Shown here in pieces: positions 48,395 to 58,287 of a stretch of 64,000 nucleotides of DNA. This DNA comes from Rubripirellula lacrimiformis (lineage in GTDB: Bacteria > Planctomycetota > Planctomycetia > Pirellulales > Pirellulaceae). The DNA lies in NCBI RefSeq assembly GCF_007741535.1, contig NZ_CP036525.1, forward strand, positions 2,294,001 through 2,358,000. The letters are read 5' to 3'. Every line of letters starts with the position of its first letter. Positions within the stretch are counted from its first letter, which is position 1. A program made the position numbers and the translations under genes. Below the pieces are notes generated by a model that searched no databases, was not told where the DNA came from, and was given only the letters and a program-made list of their open reading frames with translations.

Positions 48395-49048
48395 ATGCCG
48401 CGTCACCAAATCCGAAGCCCCAAATCGTCGGTGGATCTGTCCACGGTTCTGCGTGATGTGGATCAGTTGCCCGCCGATCTGGGCAGTCAGTCTATGTTTG
48501 GCAACGATTTACCGCTGGAAATCGAGGTGGGATCTGGAAAAGGGTTGTTCATTTCGACCGAATCGGTGGCACATCCCGAACATAACTTTTTGGGCGTGGA
48601 GATCGTCGGCAAGTACGCGTCGCATTCGGCCGGTCGGCTACTGAAAGCGGGTTCAACCAACGCGATCATGATCAGCGGCAACGCGGAACCCCTGTTCGAA
48701 AAGAACATTGCGGCCGGATCGTTGGAAGCCGTTCACGTCTATTTTCCCGATCCGTGGTGGAAAAAGAAGCATCGAAAACGCCGCGTCGTCAACGAAACCA
48801 GCGTTCGCAACTTTTCCCGCGCCCTCCGCGTGGGCGGACGGTTCCATTTCTGGACCGATGTCCTGGACTATTTCGAAAACACGATTGAAATGATCGCTGA
48901 CATCGCACCCGAATTCGGCGTGCCGATTCCCGAAGAAGAAGTCGAAGCCCAGCATGACCTGGACTATCGCACTCACTTTGAACGACGCAGCATCCGCCAC
49001 CAAATTCCCGTCTATCGCGTTCGTTACGAAAAACGGGTCGTTGGATAG
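48395..49048 (+). CDS. trmB: tRNA (guanine-N7)-methyltransferase
   Basis: SAM-dependent enzyme that methylates G46 in the tRNA variable loop. The 217-residue protein has the SAM motif LEIEVGSGKG, GVEIVGKY, and the family-specific VYFPDPWWKKKHRKRR, where the Asp-Pro-Trp and basic patch contact tRNA. Then come RALRVGGRFHFWTD and the C-terminal T-H-F-E-R-R segment. Length is typical. It diverges from hemDE and is convergent with the TolC-like gene, with a hairpin between the two stops. Confidence 0.95.
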   Translation: MPRHQIRSPKSSVDLSTVLRDVDQLPADLGSQSMFGNDLPLEIEVGSGKGLFISTESVAHPEHNFLGVEIVGKYASHSAGRLLKAGSTNAIMISGNAEPLFEKNIAAGSLEAVHVYFPDPWWKKKHRKRRVVNETSVRNFSRALRVGGRFHFWTDVLDYFENTIEMIADIAPEFGVPIPEEEVEAQHDLDYRTHFERRSIRHQIPVYRVRYEKRVVG

Positions 49049-49050
49049 TC

Positions 49051-49084
49051 ACCGCGGCGATTTCGAACTCGAACTCGCCGCGGT
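49051..49084. terminator. hairpin between convergent trmB and TolC-like genes
   Basis: Perfect 10-bp arms (ACCGCGGCGA, 49051-49060 and 49075-49084) around a 14-nt loop that itself reads TTTCGAACTCGAAC, the hexamer motif seen elsewhere in the window. There is no T run, so a terminator role is inferred from position only. Confidence 0.45.
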
Positions 49085-49122
49085 TCGTAAGCAGGCGTGC
49101 CGCGGTGGATTCGCCGTCTTGA

Positions 49123-51216
49123 CTATTCAATCGGAATCAGGGCGTCCGATGGGCTGGGGACTTCCTCCACAACCACCGGGTCGATCGTGACCGATTCGTC
49201 GTCGTAGGACATCGCTTCGATCATCGGCGAATCGATCACTTCATTGGCCAACGGTGCGGCGGTGAAACCGGTGTTCTGCGGTGCCGATGGGTCAAACGGT
49301 CCACTGGTCAGCGGTGCTGGAACACTGACAGCCGACGGATTGATTCGTGGTTCCAGGAACCGACCGGTCGTGTGAGCGTCGGCGGCGGCACCGGCGGCCC
49401 AAGGACCTTCGGCAAGTTGAACTTGGTTGTACGCCAACAGCGAACCTTTCTGGCGATGCAGATCGCGGATCGCGATGTTGTAACTGAACAATGAACGATA
49501 GAACGCCGCTTCGCTGATCACGACTTGCCGTTGGGCTTGCAGCAAAAAGTTGATGTTGTCGTTGCCGTCAAGATAACGACGTCGCAGCACATCGACTTGC
49601 AACAAGTCTGCCTGGTAACGGTTGTAGTTGGTTTCCACCAATTGGTAGGTCAGCGAAACTTGACGTGCAGCATCCGATAGGTCGTGGCTGATCCGCAACT
49701 CGGTCTCTTCCAACAGAGCGCGTTCGCGTTGCAGATTCAGACGCGATTGTTGCACGGCCAAACTGGCTTGTCGCATGCCGACCGGGAGCGAGAATTCGAT
49801 GCCGGCCTGGCCTTCTTGGAAATCTCCACCGGTCATGTTGCCGTACATGCTGTTGAACTGGGCACCATCGTCGTCGCCGATCAGGTGGTCACCCAAGCCG
49901 CGCCAACGATACTGTGCCAAGAAATCCAAACGCGGTCGCAGGTCCATCCGTGCGGCAACGATTTCTAGTTCGCGTCGTTTCACGTTGTAACGTTGACGAC
50001 GGATTTCGACGCGTCGCTGCAGGGCTTGCCCCAGGGCACTTTCCCAATCGAAGATGACTTTCGCATCGATCGGATCGGTAGCCGGACGCAGCAATCGCCC
50101 GTCGGACGCGGTCATGCCGATCAGGTAACGCAGTCTTTGTTCAAGTGCATACAGTCCATTGGGGCCGCCCAACGAGGATTCGACTTCGGCCTGGAACTGA
50201 TAGAACTGGGATCTAGCTTGGGCTTCTTCGTCGGTACGCCCGGTACCCACTTCCAAACGCACTTTCTGATATTGAAAGGTCTGCTGGGCGGATTCCCGGC
50301 CTTTGATATTTGCATCCAAGATGCGGTAGGCCGTCGCCAGGTCCCAGTACGCTTGTTCAACGTCGGCGGTCAGCTGAATCACTGCGGCTTCGAAATCCGC
50401 CAATGTGACGTCTTCGTTGATGCGAGCGATCAAGACACCGTTGTACTGCCCTGGCAATGCATTGGGGCCAGCGATTCGGTTGTACGTGGTGCCGGCACCT
50501 TGCAACAACGGTTGTCGCCATTCGGCTTCGACAAACCCGGTGAAGGCGCTGGGGAATCGCAGCTGCGCGACCGACGGGTCTTGGGTACGCAGGTAGCTAA
50601 CGTTGTGCCGCACAGCAAAGCGGGCACCGGTCGCCGTTTGCTTGGCAAGTTCGGACGTGAACGTGGCGTTCTGGCTTTGCGAGAACGGAGCGAAAATCAG
50701 CGGTGGACCGCCGCCAACACCCGGGATAGTAAACGACTGTCGGTTGGACGGTTGATCGACGTTGTTCCAAAACAACTGTTGGGTGTACTGGGCATCGAAT
50801 GCGGACAGTGCTGCTTCGGCGCTTTGGGTCGGGCTGGCCGCCAAAGCCGCGGGGTCATAGACGGTCGCGGTGCCTTGCGGGGTCGTTACCACCGATCCGC
50901 CTAGGCTTCGAATCACCGGACTCTGTTGGACAGCCAACTGAATCGCTTCTTCGAGTGAAATCTCGAATGCCGGGATTTTGGACGGGTCCTCTAGCGACAT
51001 CGGTTCGGTCGCCGCTTTGGCAGCCATCGATGGGGCCGATGCACATTCGGCGACTTGCGGATACTCGATCTGCATCCCGTAGTCATCGTGGATCGACGGT
51101 GTGTTGTCGTGCGGGCCAGGCGGAATGATGTCCAAGTGGCTGCATCCGTTGGCCGTGACCAAGAGGCCCGCCAGCAGCATTCTGGCTGCGCGGCGGTGTT
51201 TCTTTTTAGAGGACAT
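49123..51216 (-). CDS. TolC-like outer membrane efflux lipoprotein
   Basis: A 697-residue outer membrane factor. The N-terminus is a lipoprotein signal with lipobox ANGC (Cys25) after a basic KKKHRRAAR start. Two long alpha-helical OEP-type halves follow, with heptad-rich stretches (AVIQLTADVEQAYWDLATAYR, then LQRERALLEETELRISHDLSDAARQVSLTYQLVETNYNRYQ in segments), typical of the TolC periplasmic barrel. It is longer than usual OMFs, with about 150 extra residues before the first helix pair and a disordered Pro/Ala-rich C-terminus. The start at 51216 is chosen for the signal. No pump or adaptor gene is adjacent. It could serve efflux or polysaccharide-related export. Confidence 0.88.
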   Translation of the reverse strand: MSSKKKHRRAARMLLAGLLVTANGCSHLDIIPPGPHDNTPSIHDDYGMQIEYPQVAECASAPSMAAKAATEPMSLEDPSKIPAFEISLEEAIQLAVQQSPVIRSLGGSVVTTPQGTATVYDPAALAASPTQSAEAALSAFDAQYTQQLFWNNVDQPSNRQSFTIPGVGGGPPLIFAPFSQSQNATFTSELAKQTATGARFAVRHNVSYLRTQDPSVAQLRFPSAFTGFVEAEWRQPLLQGAGTTYNRIAGPNALPGQYNGVLIARINEDVTLADFEAAVIQLTADVEQAYWDLATAYRILDANIKGRESAQQTFQYQKVRLEVGTGRTDEEAQARSQFYQFQAEVESSLGGPNGLYALEQRLRYLIGMTASDGRLLRPATDPIDAKVIFDWESALGQALQRRVEIRRQRYNVKRRELEIVAARMDLRPRLDFLAQYRWRGLGDHLIGDDDGAQFNSMYGNMTGGDFQEGQAGIEFSLPVGMRQASLAVQQSRLNLQRERALLEETELRISHDLSDAARQVSLTYQLVETNYNRYQADLLQVDVLRRRYLDGNDNINFLLQAQRQVVISEAAFYRSLFSYNIAIRDLHRQKGSLLAYNQVQLAEGPWAAGAAADAHTTGRFLEPRINPSAVSVPAPLTSGPFDPSAPQNTGFTAAPLANEVIDSPMIEAMSYDDESVTIDPVVVEEVPSPSDALIPIE

Positions 51217-51785
51217 GGCAGATCCCGTGGCAGCAGTCGGATATTGTTTCGACTGAAAGCGTTTTAGTCGCATGGTTCGCCGCAGACGTGTCAGATGGGT
51301 GCTTGGGTTCCCGTGGATCATCCGCCGTTACAAAACGATCGATCGCTGATGTAGGAAGCCTCGTTACGAGCGATATCGGACGCACCAGCGTTGTGACTGG
51401 AATAACTGGTCGTGAATTCTGGCCGTCAGTTTCGGATGAATCGGAACATCCCGCAGAGTCGTGTCAGGATTTCCGGTTTGTGACGGTACTGCCGTTTCGC
51501 GGCCGCGGATGTGTCGCAAATTCGGCAATCGCTGGCGGGGGACCGATGGGCCTCTGCGTAGCGGTGTTCGTCGGTGCAAGCCGCAGATTCGGAAAAGTCG
51601 CCGATCCGGTGGCCACTATTTCACCACTTGGCATGGAATCCGCCCGAGATCGGACTACTCTCGTCGGGGGGGGAAGCCGGATAGGCTGACGCGTTTTTCT
51701 TCGGTGGTGGCACCGCTAGGACCTCGATCCTGGGCGATTCCCCGCCAACGATGCTTCACTGGGCGTTCGATTCCCGCATGGATTC
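51217..51785. other. 569-bp region between divergent TolC-like and glycosyltransferase genes
   Basis: No convincing gene. An open frame of 133 codons (51288-51689) lacks family features and a ribosome binding site. Divergent promoters are expected here, but I could not pick out clear boxes. Confidence 0.4.
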
Positions 51786-53336
51786 ATGAATTTCACGGAA
51801 CCAGCAATCTCTGATCGCGAAGATCGGCAGGATGTCCCGACGGTCGCGTCCGGATCGGGGCGCGTGCGCCGTCATGCAAATTCTGGCACCGCTGGGATTT
51901 GGACATGGCCGGATGTCATCCTGGTCGCATCGCTGGTCGTCATCGGTTTTGTGCTTCGGTCGATCGGAGTCGGCTGGGAAAGCATTTGGTATGACGAAGC
52001 TTGCAGCCTGAAGATGGCGTCGGCGTCGTTTCATGACCTGATCACCGGCGCGGCTTTGGACATCGGCAATCCATGCGGCTATTTCATTCTGTTGAAACTG
52101 TGGTGTTCGGTCTTCGGCTATACGATCGAAAGTGCTCGGATCTTTTCAGCGGTTGCTGATGTGATGTCGATCGTGATCACCTGGGTGTTCGCGATGACGA
52201 TCTGTCGCGATCGACGCATTGCGGTCACTGCGGTCGTGATGGTCACCATCAATCCAGCAATGATTTTCCTGGCTCGCGAAGCACGCGTGTTTGGATTGCT
52301 GACGGCTTTGGTGACGACCGTGGCATGGTTGACTGAAAAGATTTTGCGTGATGGACGTCGCCGCTATTGGGTTGCATTGACCGCGTGCAGCATTGTGCTG
52401 CCCCACCTGCACTACTACACGCTGTTCGTGTTGACGGTGTTGTGGATTCCGCTGGTCTTCGGTCGCAAAGATGAACGGCTGTCGCGGTTCGTTCAATACG
52501 TTGGGATGGGCCTGATCAGTCTGCTGTGCTTCCTGCCCTGGTCCCCAAATTTCCTGCTGCAACTGACACTGTGGACGGCGCCCTTCAACCCGTGGATGAA
52601 ACACGCCGCGTATTTCCCGGTGTACACCCTGGCTGGGCGAACGGGGATTTGGAAGCAAGACGGGTTGATGATGATGTTGTTGGCGCAAGTGGTCGTCCTG
52701 GGCGGCGTTTATCTGCCCGCGCTGTTGTCGATCAAGTCGGTCTTTCGAATCATTCGGGTCCCCGCATTGATTGCGATCGGCGTCATGTCGCTGGCGCTGT
52801 TCGTTTCCGTCGTCTATGACTCGCTGTTGAACTGTCGCTATCTCAGTCCCGTCATTCCCTGCATCATCATCGCATGGTCGGTTGCGATCTGGCATCTTCC
52901 CCAGCGTCTGAAGATGCTGCGTTGGTGTTCGATTGCTCTGGTGTGCTTGATCGCGATGGGGTCGCTGGGACGCATGTACGCTCGCAATCACAAACATGAT
53001 TGGCGCGGTGTTGCCGCGATGATCAGTCACCGGGCTGCCGATTCGCCGGTCGTGTTTTACGAAGACATCGGCGAAGAATCGTTCCACTACTATCGTGCCG
53101 GGCACGCCACTCGTCGGGTTCCCGAGCGGTTTGGAAACGCGGGTGAAGGCTGGAACGAATCGGGGCTGGAATCCGAACTGCAGCAGATGGGCGATTTTTG
53201 GTTTTGTCTTTGGACGCTGGATGACTGGGAAGCGATCGAAACATGGATGGAAGATCGTTTTGACAGAATCGATGCTGCCGATTTCGGTGAAATTCAGGTG
53301 CGACGCTACCAGGTGAAACCCACCACGGTTCCCTGA
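51786..53336 (+). CDS. membrane glycosyltransferase, family-39/ArnT-like
   Basis: A 516-residue polytopic membrane protein with about ten predicted membrane helices starting near residue 42. The early ESIWYDEACSLKMA segment carries the acidic pair expected in the first periplasmic loop of GT-C enzymes (Asp-Glu), and AREARVFGLLTAL fits the second conserved block. A soluble C-terminal domain (about 400-516) follows. GT-C enzymes move sugars from polyprenyl-phosphate donors at the periplasmic face. It starts a plus-strand group with the DUF4091-like and ligase genes, so a role in surface polysaccharide is likely. Confidence 0.85.
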   Translation: MNFTEPAISDREDRQDVPTVASGSGRVRRHANSGTAGIWTWPDVILVASLVVIGFVLRSIGVGWESIWYDEACSLKMASASFHDLITGAALDIGNPCGYFILLKLWCSVFGYTIESARIFSAVADVMSIVITWVFAMTICRDRRIAVTAVVMVTINPAMIFLAREARVFGLLTALVTTVAWLTEKILRDGRRRYWVALTACSIVLPHLHYYTLFVLTVLWIPLVFGRKDERLSRFVQYVGMGLISLLCFLPWSPNFLLQLTLWTAPFNPWMKHAAYFPVYTLAGRTGIWKQDGLMMMLLAQVVVLGGVYLPALLSIKSVFRIIRVPALIAIGVMSLALFVSVVYDSLLNCRYLSPVIPCIIIAWSVAIWHLPQRLKMLRWCSIALVCLIAMGSLGRMYARNHKHDWRGVAAMISHRAADSPVVFYEDIGEESFHYYRAGHATRRVPERFGNAGEGWNESGLESELQQMGDFWFCLWTLDDWEAIETWMEDRFDRIDAADFGEIQVRRYQVKPTTVP

Positions 53337-53474
53337 TGCCCAGACGGTGCCGGCTGAACGCTGGTGCGGTCTGTGGCATCCACGCCCGCTTGCCACACCG
53401 CGGCGGTTGGTTACGCTCGCCTGCAATTGAACGCAGTGAACCGGTTTTTAACCACATTTTCCTTAGGGGCACCG

Positions 53475-55541
53475 ATGATGTTTGCGTCCGTTCGTGCGAT
53501 CCGAATTGCCCATCACGTCGTTGCCGATCGCCCCACTCGAAATGGCCTGGCTGGAAACCGTCTCATTGGGGACCGCCATGCGGCACGCCGGAGGTTGGGT
53601 TGGGGCGTTTGCGTTTGCTTGATGGCGATGATCCTCGGTCCCGCCACTGCGGCACAGGCCGAATCGATTGCCGTTTGGGCCAATCAGGGCGAAGATAAAG
53701 TTGCCCAGGAAGAAACTCGCCTTCTGGATGCCAGCGAAGATGTTCGCAATTCGGTTTGGGATGGTGAAACCATCCGGGTCCGAGCGGCGGTGAACGAAAC
53801 GGTCGCGTTCAATTTGATCATCGAAGCCGCGGCAGCAGGGCTACAGGAGGTCACCGTTGGACTCGGGCCGTTGACCGGCGACAGCGGTACCATCGATTCA
53901 CGTCCGGCGGATTCGAAGACATCGCTGTTCGACTACCGAGGACGCAATGTCGAATGTTTCCTGGTTCGCTATCTGAAAATCCAAGGCTGTTCAAAACTGG
54001 CCTACGAACACTACGACGAACGCCACGTCCCGCATCGGTTGCGCCGCCCCCACGATGCCGATGGTTTCGCCCGCGGCGGATGGATGGATCGGCCCGACCA
54101 TGACCGTTCCTACCCCGACATCGCAGTCCCGATGGAACTGCACCCTCGTTTTGACATTGCCGCGCATCAATCGCAATCCGTTTGGTTTGACGTTTACGTG
54201 TCACCCGACCATGCACCCGGTGTTTATCGTGGGAAGGTTCGGGTCACGGCGGCCGGTCAGTTGAATCGACAGGTCCCGGTTGAATTGGAAGTGATCGATA
54301 TCCGATTGCCTGATCTGCCATCTGCCAAAACGATGCTGGTGATTTCCAACGAGGACATCAACCAACGATACGTTGGGCGACCGTATATCGATGATGCACC
54401 GGTCGACGTCATCCGTCGTTCCAAAGCGATCGTGGACCGCCATTTCCAAATGGCTCATCGGCACCGAATTTCGTTGGTCCATGAACACACGCCGATCGAA
54501 ATGATGGACGCCGTTTGGAAATCCAGACTGGACGGATCGCTATTCACCGCCGCCCAAGGGTACGAAGGCCCCGGGCAGGCGGTGGGAAACAATATCTTCG
54601 CAATCGGCACCTACGGCGCATGGCCCTGGAAGAACGCGCCCGACCCGAAGTCGGCAATGTGGCGAAACACCGATGCATGGGCGCAGTACCTGCCCGATCG
54701 TTCGTTTGCGACACCGACCGAAACGTTCTTGTACCTCGCCGACGAATCGGACGACGATCCACAGGTCCAACAGTGGGCGGATTGGGTGAAAGAGAATCCA
54801 GGTCCGGGGGCGAATCTGCCAACGATGGCCACGATGCCGCTTCCTCGTGCGGTGTCACAGACACCTTCGCTGAGTCTGCCCTGCAGCACGTTGGCGGTGG
54901 GGATTACGGAACAGTGGCAGGCTGCGGCAGAACACATTCGCACCGCGCCCGGAAAACGATTTTGGATGTACAACGGGTTTCGTCCAGCCTCCGGAACGAT
55001 GGCCACCGACGATGATGGGGTGGCGATGCGACAACTGGCTTGGTGCCAATTCAAATTTCAAGTCGACCGTTGGTTCCTTTGGTCCGGTACCTACTACAGA
55101 GATTTTCAAGGGTCAGGCCAGCACACGCGATTGTTCAGTAGCGCCAAGACCTTCGGCGGCGAAGCCACAATGGATCCCGTGTTGGGGCAGACCGGATGGA
55201 ACTACAACAACGGTGACGGCGTGTTGTTTTATCCCGGAACGGACCAGGTGTACCCGGACGAAAGTTACGACATCGATGGGCCGATCGCTTCGCTGCGAAT
55301 GAAACATTGGCGGCGTGGACTGCAGGACTATGAATATCTGCAGATGGCTGGGCAAGCCGACGCCGCAGCCACCATGCGGGTCGTCCAATCCATGATCCCG
55401 CGGGCGCTGTGGGAAGTGTCGATCGATGAACCGGCCGACCCGACCTATGCACGGACCGATATCAGTTGGTCGACTGATCCGGATGTTTGGGAATCGGCGC
55501 GAGATCAGTTGATTCGCATCATCTTGGATGGGCGAGATTAG
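53475..55541 (+). CDS. secreted DUF4091-like protein (glycoside hydrolase-like)
   Basis: A 688-residue exported protein. The signal peptide core (VCVCLMAMILGPATAAQA) follows a long basic region of about 40 residues. The main body resembles DUF4091 proteins: an N-terminal beta-sandwich (VAFNLIIEAAAAGLQEVTVGLGPL), then a TIM-barrel-like part ending in the family's FLWSGTYYRDF-type region and DGVLFYPGTDQVYPD, SLRMKHWRRGLQDYEYL. The last block (R-x-K-x-x-R-x-G-x-x-D-Y-E-Y) is the most recognisable. Enzymatic activity is not established here. ATG at 53475 is chosen because AGGGG precedes it by 6 nt. It lies 138 bp after the GT39-like gene. Confidence 0.85.
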   Translation: MMFASVRAIRIAHHVVADRPTRNGLAGNRLIGDRHAARRRLGWGVCVCLMAMILGPATAAQAESIAVWANQGEDKVAQEETRLLDASEDVRNSVWDGETIRVRAAVNETVAFNLIIEAAAAGLQEVTVGLGPLTGDSGTIDSRPADSKTSLFDYRGRNVECFLVRYLKIQGCSKLAYEHYDERHVPHRLRRPHDADGFARGGWMDRPDHDRSYPDIAVPMELHPRFDIAAHQSQSVWFDVYVSPDHAPGVYRGKVRVTAAGQLNRQVPVELEVIDIRLPDLPSAKTMLVISNEDINQRYVGRPYIDDAPVDVIRRSKAIVDRHFQMAHRHRISLVHEHTPIEMMDAVWKSRLDGSLFTAAQGYEGPGQAVGNNIFAIGTYGAWPWKNAPDPKSAMWRNTDAWAQYLPDRSFATPTETFLYLADESDDDPQVQQWADWVKENPGPGANLPTMATMPLPRAVSQTPSLSLPCSTLAVGITEQWQAAAEHIRTAPGKRFWMYNGFRPASGTMATDDDGVAMRQLAWCQFKFQVDRWFLWSGTYYRDFQGSGQHTRLFSSAKTFGGEATMDPVLGQTGWNYNNGDGVLFYPGTDQVYPDESYDIDGPIASLRMKHWRRGLQDYEYLQMAGQADAAATMRVVQSMIPRALWEVSIDEPADPTYARTDISWSTDPDVWESARDQLIRIILDGRD

Positions 55542-55693
55542 GTTTCGCGATGACTTCGGCGCGTCAACGGTTCACGCATCCAACGTCAAAATTTCTGCGA
55601 TCGCTGCCGAATTGGCGTCCTGGCCTATGGACGTCGCGGCCGCTGGGTTCATGATGGTTGCTTGCCTCACCCGAAATCCGGAAACCGTAAACC

Positions 55694-57121
55694 GTGTACC
55701 CCTTTGCTCGCGACAGTGCCGCCCAACCCTTCACGGATGATTCCTCCGTGGACGGGGCGTCGTCGGGTGAAACTGACTTTGATCAATCGGTTCAGGGGCG
55801 ATCGTTGGTGTCGACGGACGAAACGATGCGGCTTCCGTTGCTGCTGCTGATCATCTTTCTCGCATCGGTGCTGATCCGCCCTTGGGATTTCATTCCCATT
55901 TTGGCGTCGATCAAACCTGTCACGTTGGCGATTCTGGGGATCACCTTCGCGATGATGATGGCCGGGATCAAATTCCAGTACTTTCGTTTGCCGCTGTCTA
56001 AGTCGCTGCTGACCCTATGGATCACCATGTTGGTGACTTCGGTGACGTCCTATTGGATCGCCTACAGTTTGGATTTCACGATCAAGTGGTTCCAGTTCCT
56101 GCTGTTATTTTCGTTCATCGGCACGCTGGTCGTCGCAACCGACGGTCTGTTTAACTTGACTCGCACGTTGGCGGTGGTTGGCGGGTTCCTAAGCGTGCTT
56201 GCGATTCATTCGAAGTTGACGATGGACTTTTCTGCCGAGGGAAGGATCGAAGGCGTGGGCAACGGGATTCTTTCGGATCCAAACGAATTGGCTCAGGCCT
56301 TGGTGGCCGTCTTGCCGTTTGCGTGGTGGATGCTGGTGCGTGGCCAGCGGGTATCCGATCGATTGATGGGCGCCGTGTGCGGCGGGCTGTTGTCGGTCGG
56401 CATCGTTGTGACCGAGTCGCGGGGCGGATTGTTGTCCATGATCGCGGCCGTGGGCGTCTTGTTTCTGATTTCAAGATCATCGGCGACCAAGAAGTTCGCC
56501 GTGGCTGCTGTCCTGATCGGGGTTGCGATCGTGGCAATGCCGGGAGCCGCGGTCGACAGGTATTCCACCATCACCACAGCCGCACAGGAAGACGAAAGCG
56601 CTCAGACTCGATTGGCCGTCTGGAAAGCCGGTGGTCGGATGTTCTCGGATCACTTCGTTCAAGGGACAGGCATCGGAACTTTTGAAACCGTCTACGGTTC
56701 CCGGTACATCGATCGGCGATACGCAGGTGACAAATGGTACTCGGCACACAATTCCGTCGTCGAAGCCGCTGCCGAACTGGGCATCGTTGGATTGCTGGCT
56801 TGGTTGTGGTTTGTGCTGATGCCGTTCTGGTTGCTTTGGCGATCGCGTTCGGCGTTGTTGGAAATCGACGAGGATGAATCGGTCACTCGAGAACAGTTGA
56901 TCGTTTGGTTGGAATGCATGTTGGCTGCTTGGACCGGATTCTTCGTCGGTGCGATGTTCCTGTCCAAAGGGTTCGACATTCCTGTGGTAATCTTTGTGGC
57001 CTTGGCCGTTGCGGGTTCGCAAATCGCCAACCGCTGGGTCGCAACCTATGTCGAGGCGGCCGAGGCCGGAGCAACGACCGCGTCGGGATCAGCCGCGGTC
57101 GGAAACACCGGCGCGGTATAG
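55694..57121 (+). CDS. O-antigen ligase/polymerase-like membrane protein (Wzy/WaaL)
   Basis: A 475-residue membrane protein with about a dozen hydrophobic helices starting near residue 46. The hallmark is VVTESRGGLLSMIAAVG in the central helices, followed by a large periplasmic loop with TRLAVWKAGGRMFSDHFVQGTGIGTF and AHNSVVEAAAELGIVGL, where the G-x-G-x-G-x-F and H-N pattern is typical of the O-antigen ligase (Wzy_C/PF04932) superfamily. The start may be GTG 55694 or ATG 55826. Its 3' end overlaps the convergent deacetylase-like gene by 76 bp. Confidence 0.88.
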   Translation: MYPFARDSAAQPFTDDSSVDGASSGETDFDQSVQGRSLVSTDETMRLPLLLLIIFLASVLIRPWDFIPILASIKPVTLAILGITFAMMMAGIKFQYFRLPLSKSLLTLWITMLVTSVTSYWIAYSLDFTIKWFQFLLLFSFIGTLVVATDGLFNLTRTLAVVGGFLSVLAIHSKLTMDFSAEGRIEGVGNGILSDPNELAQALVAVLPFAWWMLVRGQRVSDRLMGAVCGGLLSVGIVVTESRGGLLSMIAAVGVLFLISRSSATKKFAVAAVLIGVAIVAMPGAAVDRYSTITTAAQEDESAQTRLAVWKAGGRMFSDHFVQGTGIGTFETVYGSRYIDRRYAGDKWYSAHNSVVEAAAELGIVGLLAWLWFVLMPFWLLWRSRSALLEIDEDESVTREQLIVWLECMLAAWTGFFVGAMFLSKGFDIPVVIFVALAVAGSQIANRWVATYVEAAEAGATTASGSAAVGNTGAV

Positions 57122-58164
57122 CCGGCTTCGGCTTGGTGCACGAGCGCCGCCATTTCTCGCGCAGTCACATAGTAATATTCAAAGTTAGCGGTCGATCGTG
57201 CGTAGTCAGCCAAATCACGATGGAATTTGTCCATCGCGGGCCCTAGCAGGTGTTCCATGTTGGCTTCTTCGCATCCATGGGTATGCAGTTTGACAAACCG
57301 CCAATTCGGTTGGCCTTGGACGATCACGCCAGCATCGATCCAGCGTTTTAGTCGGGCTAGGGTCGCAGTCCGTCGGCCTTGCAAATTGCAGTAGTCGATC
57401 CGCGGCACGATGCCCTTGATGCGATCGGTCCAGTCCACCACCAACGGTCCTTGGACCATCAACAGGGTCTCGTCGGGCTGTCCTTGTCCAACGGTGGCTG
57501 GCGTGCCTCGGTCGTGCGACTTCGGACGCAGCGGATCATCTTTGGCGTAATAAATCGAATTGACCGTGACCGTTTGCGCGGGGCTGGGGGCAGCCGGAAG
57601 GGTAAAGTCGGCGTAGCAACCCGTTTCGCGAAGGATGTCCAGTTCGTCGTTGACACCACAGTACATCCCATCGGGATGCGAGTTGTCCAAGGTCCAATTG
57701 CCGTGGATGAATCCATACGAAAAGGTTCCATCGCCACGCGGTGTCAAAAAACCGTGATCGTCGTGCAATCGTTTGGTGAACCGCAGCAGGTTCGATCGCA
57801 GACTCTCCGAGGTGTCGTTGTCATGATGCAGGTGAACTTCGACATCGCCCAGACCTTGATCGCGTAGCGAACGCAACGCATCCAGGTACTGTGGGCGGTA
57901 CTCTTCTTCGGGGTAAAAAAACGTGTGCTGTGGTTTTCGTCCAGCCGAATCACGAAACGGCGACATCAGGCTAGGCAGCGTATCGGACCAACGGTCCACA
58001 CGCGATTTCTGTTGATCGGCCGGCGCATCGTTCCACATCGGTTCGTAGTGATCGCAGACCGCATAGAACACACGCAGCGGTTGATCAGGATCGATCGCCG
58101 GCGGGCGATCGAAAAGCAGATGACGGAGTGATTCGGGTTGAAGTCCGCGGATCAACATGAGCAA
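57046..58164 (-). CDS. polysaccharide deacetylase-like (NodB-fold) protein
   Basis: A 372-residue cytoplasmic-looking protein resembling the NodB/polysaccharide deacetylase fold. It has VCDHYEPMW near the N-terminus (Asp-His), VEVHLHHDND (His cluster), GVNDELDILRETGCYADFTLPAAP (the late-barrel Asp-Phe-T-x-P block) and FVKLHTHGCEE (C-terminal His). These could form the metal site, but the standard TFDDG start is replaced, so activity may differ. It is the last gene of the minus-strand polysaccharide operon, 123 bp after the flippase, and overlaps the convergent ligase gene at the 3' end. Confidence 0.78.
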   Translation of the reverse strand: MLMLIRGLQPESLRHLLFDRPPAIDPDQPLRVFYAVCDHYEPMWNDAPADQQKSRVDRWSDTLPSLMSPFRDSAGRKPQHTFFYPEEEYRPQYLDALRSLRDQGLGDVEVHLHHDNDTSESLRSNLLRFTKRLHDDHGFLTPRGDGTFSYGFIHGNWTLDNSHPDGMYCGVNDELDILRETGCYADFTLPAAPSPAQTVTVNSIYYAKDDPLRPKSHDRGTPATVGQGQPDETLLMVQGPLVVDWTDRIKGIVPRIDYCNLQGRRTATLARLKRWIDAGVIVQGQPNWRFVKLHTHGCEEANMEHLLGPAMDKFHRDLADYARSTANFEYYYVTAREMAALVHQAEAGYTAPVFPTAADPDAVVAPASAAST

Positions 58165-58287
58165 ACGATCGGGCGTCAGGCGAATGGAAAACGAGAAGTC
58201 TGCCCATCTTAATCAATGACATCGATGCAGCTAGACAGCTCCGAAACCAGCCCGATGGTGTTCGGCAAACGGACGGGCAACGGGGCG

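Noticed and set aside
51288-51689. 133-codon frame between the TolC-like and glycosyltransferase genes
   Set aside because: No ribosome binding site, no domain, and its start overlaps the upstream part of the divergent gene.
52146-53426. 426-codon frame antisense to the family-39-like glycosyltransferase
   Set aside because: Composition rich in Gln, His and Arg and no motif; the membrane protein on the other strand explains it.
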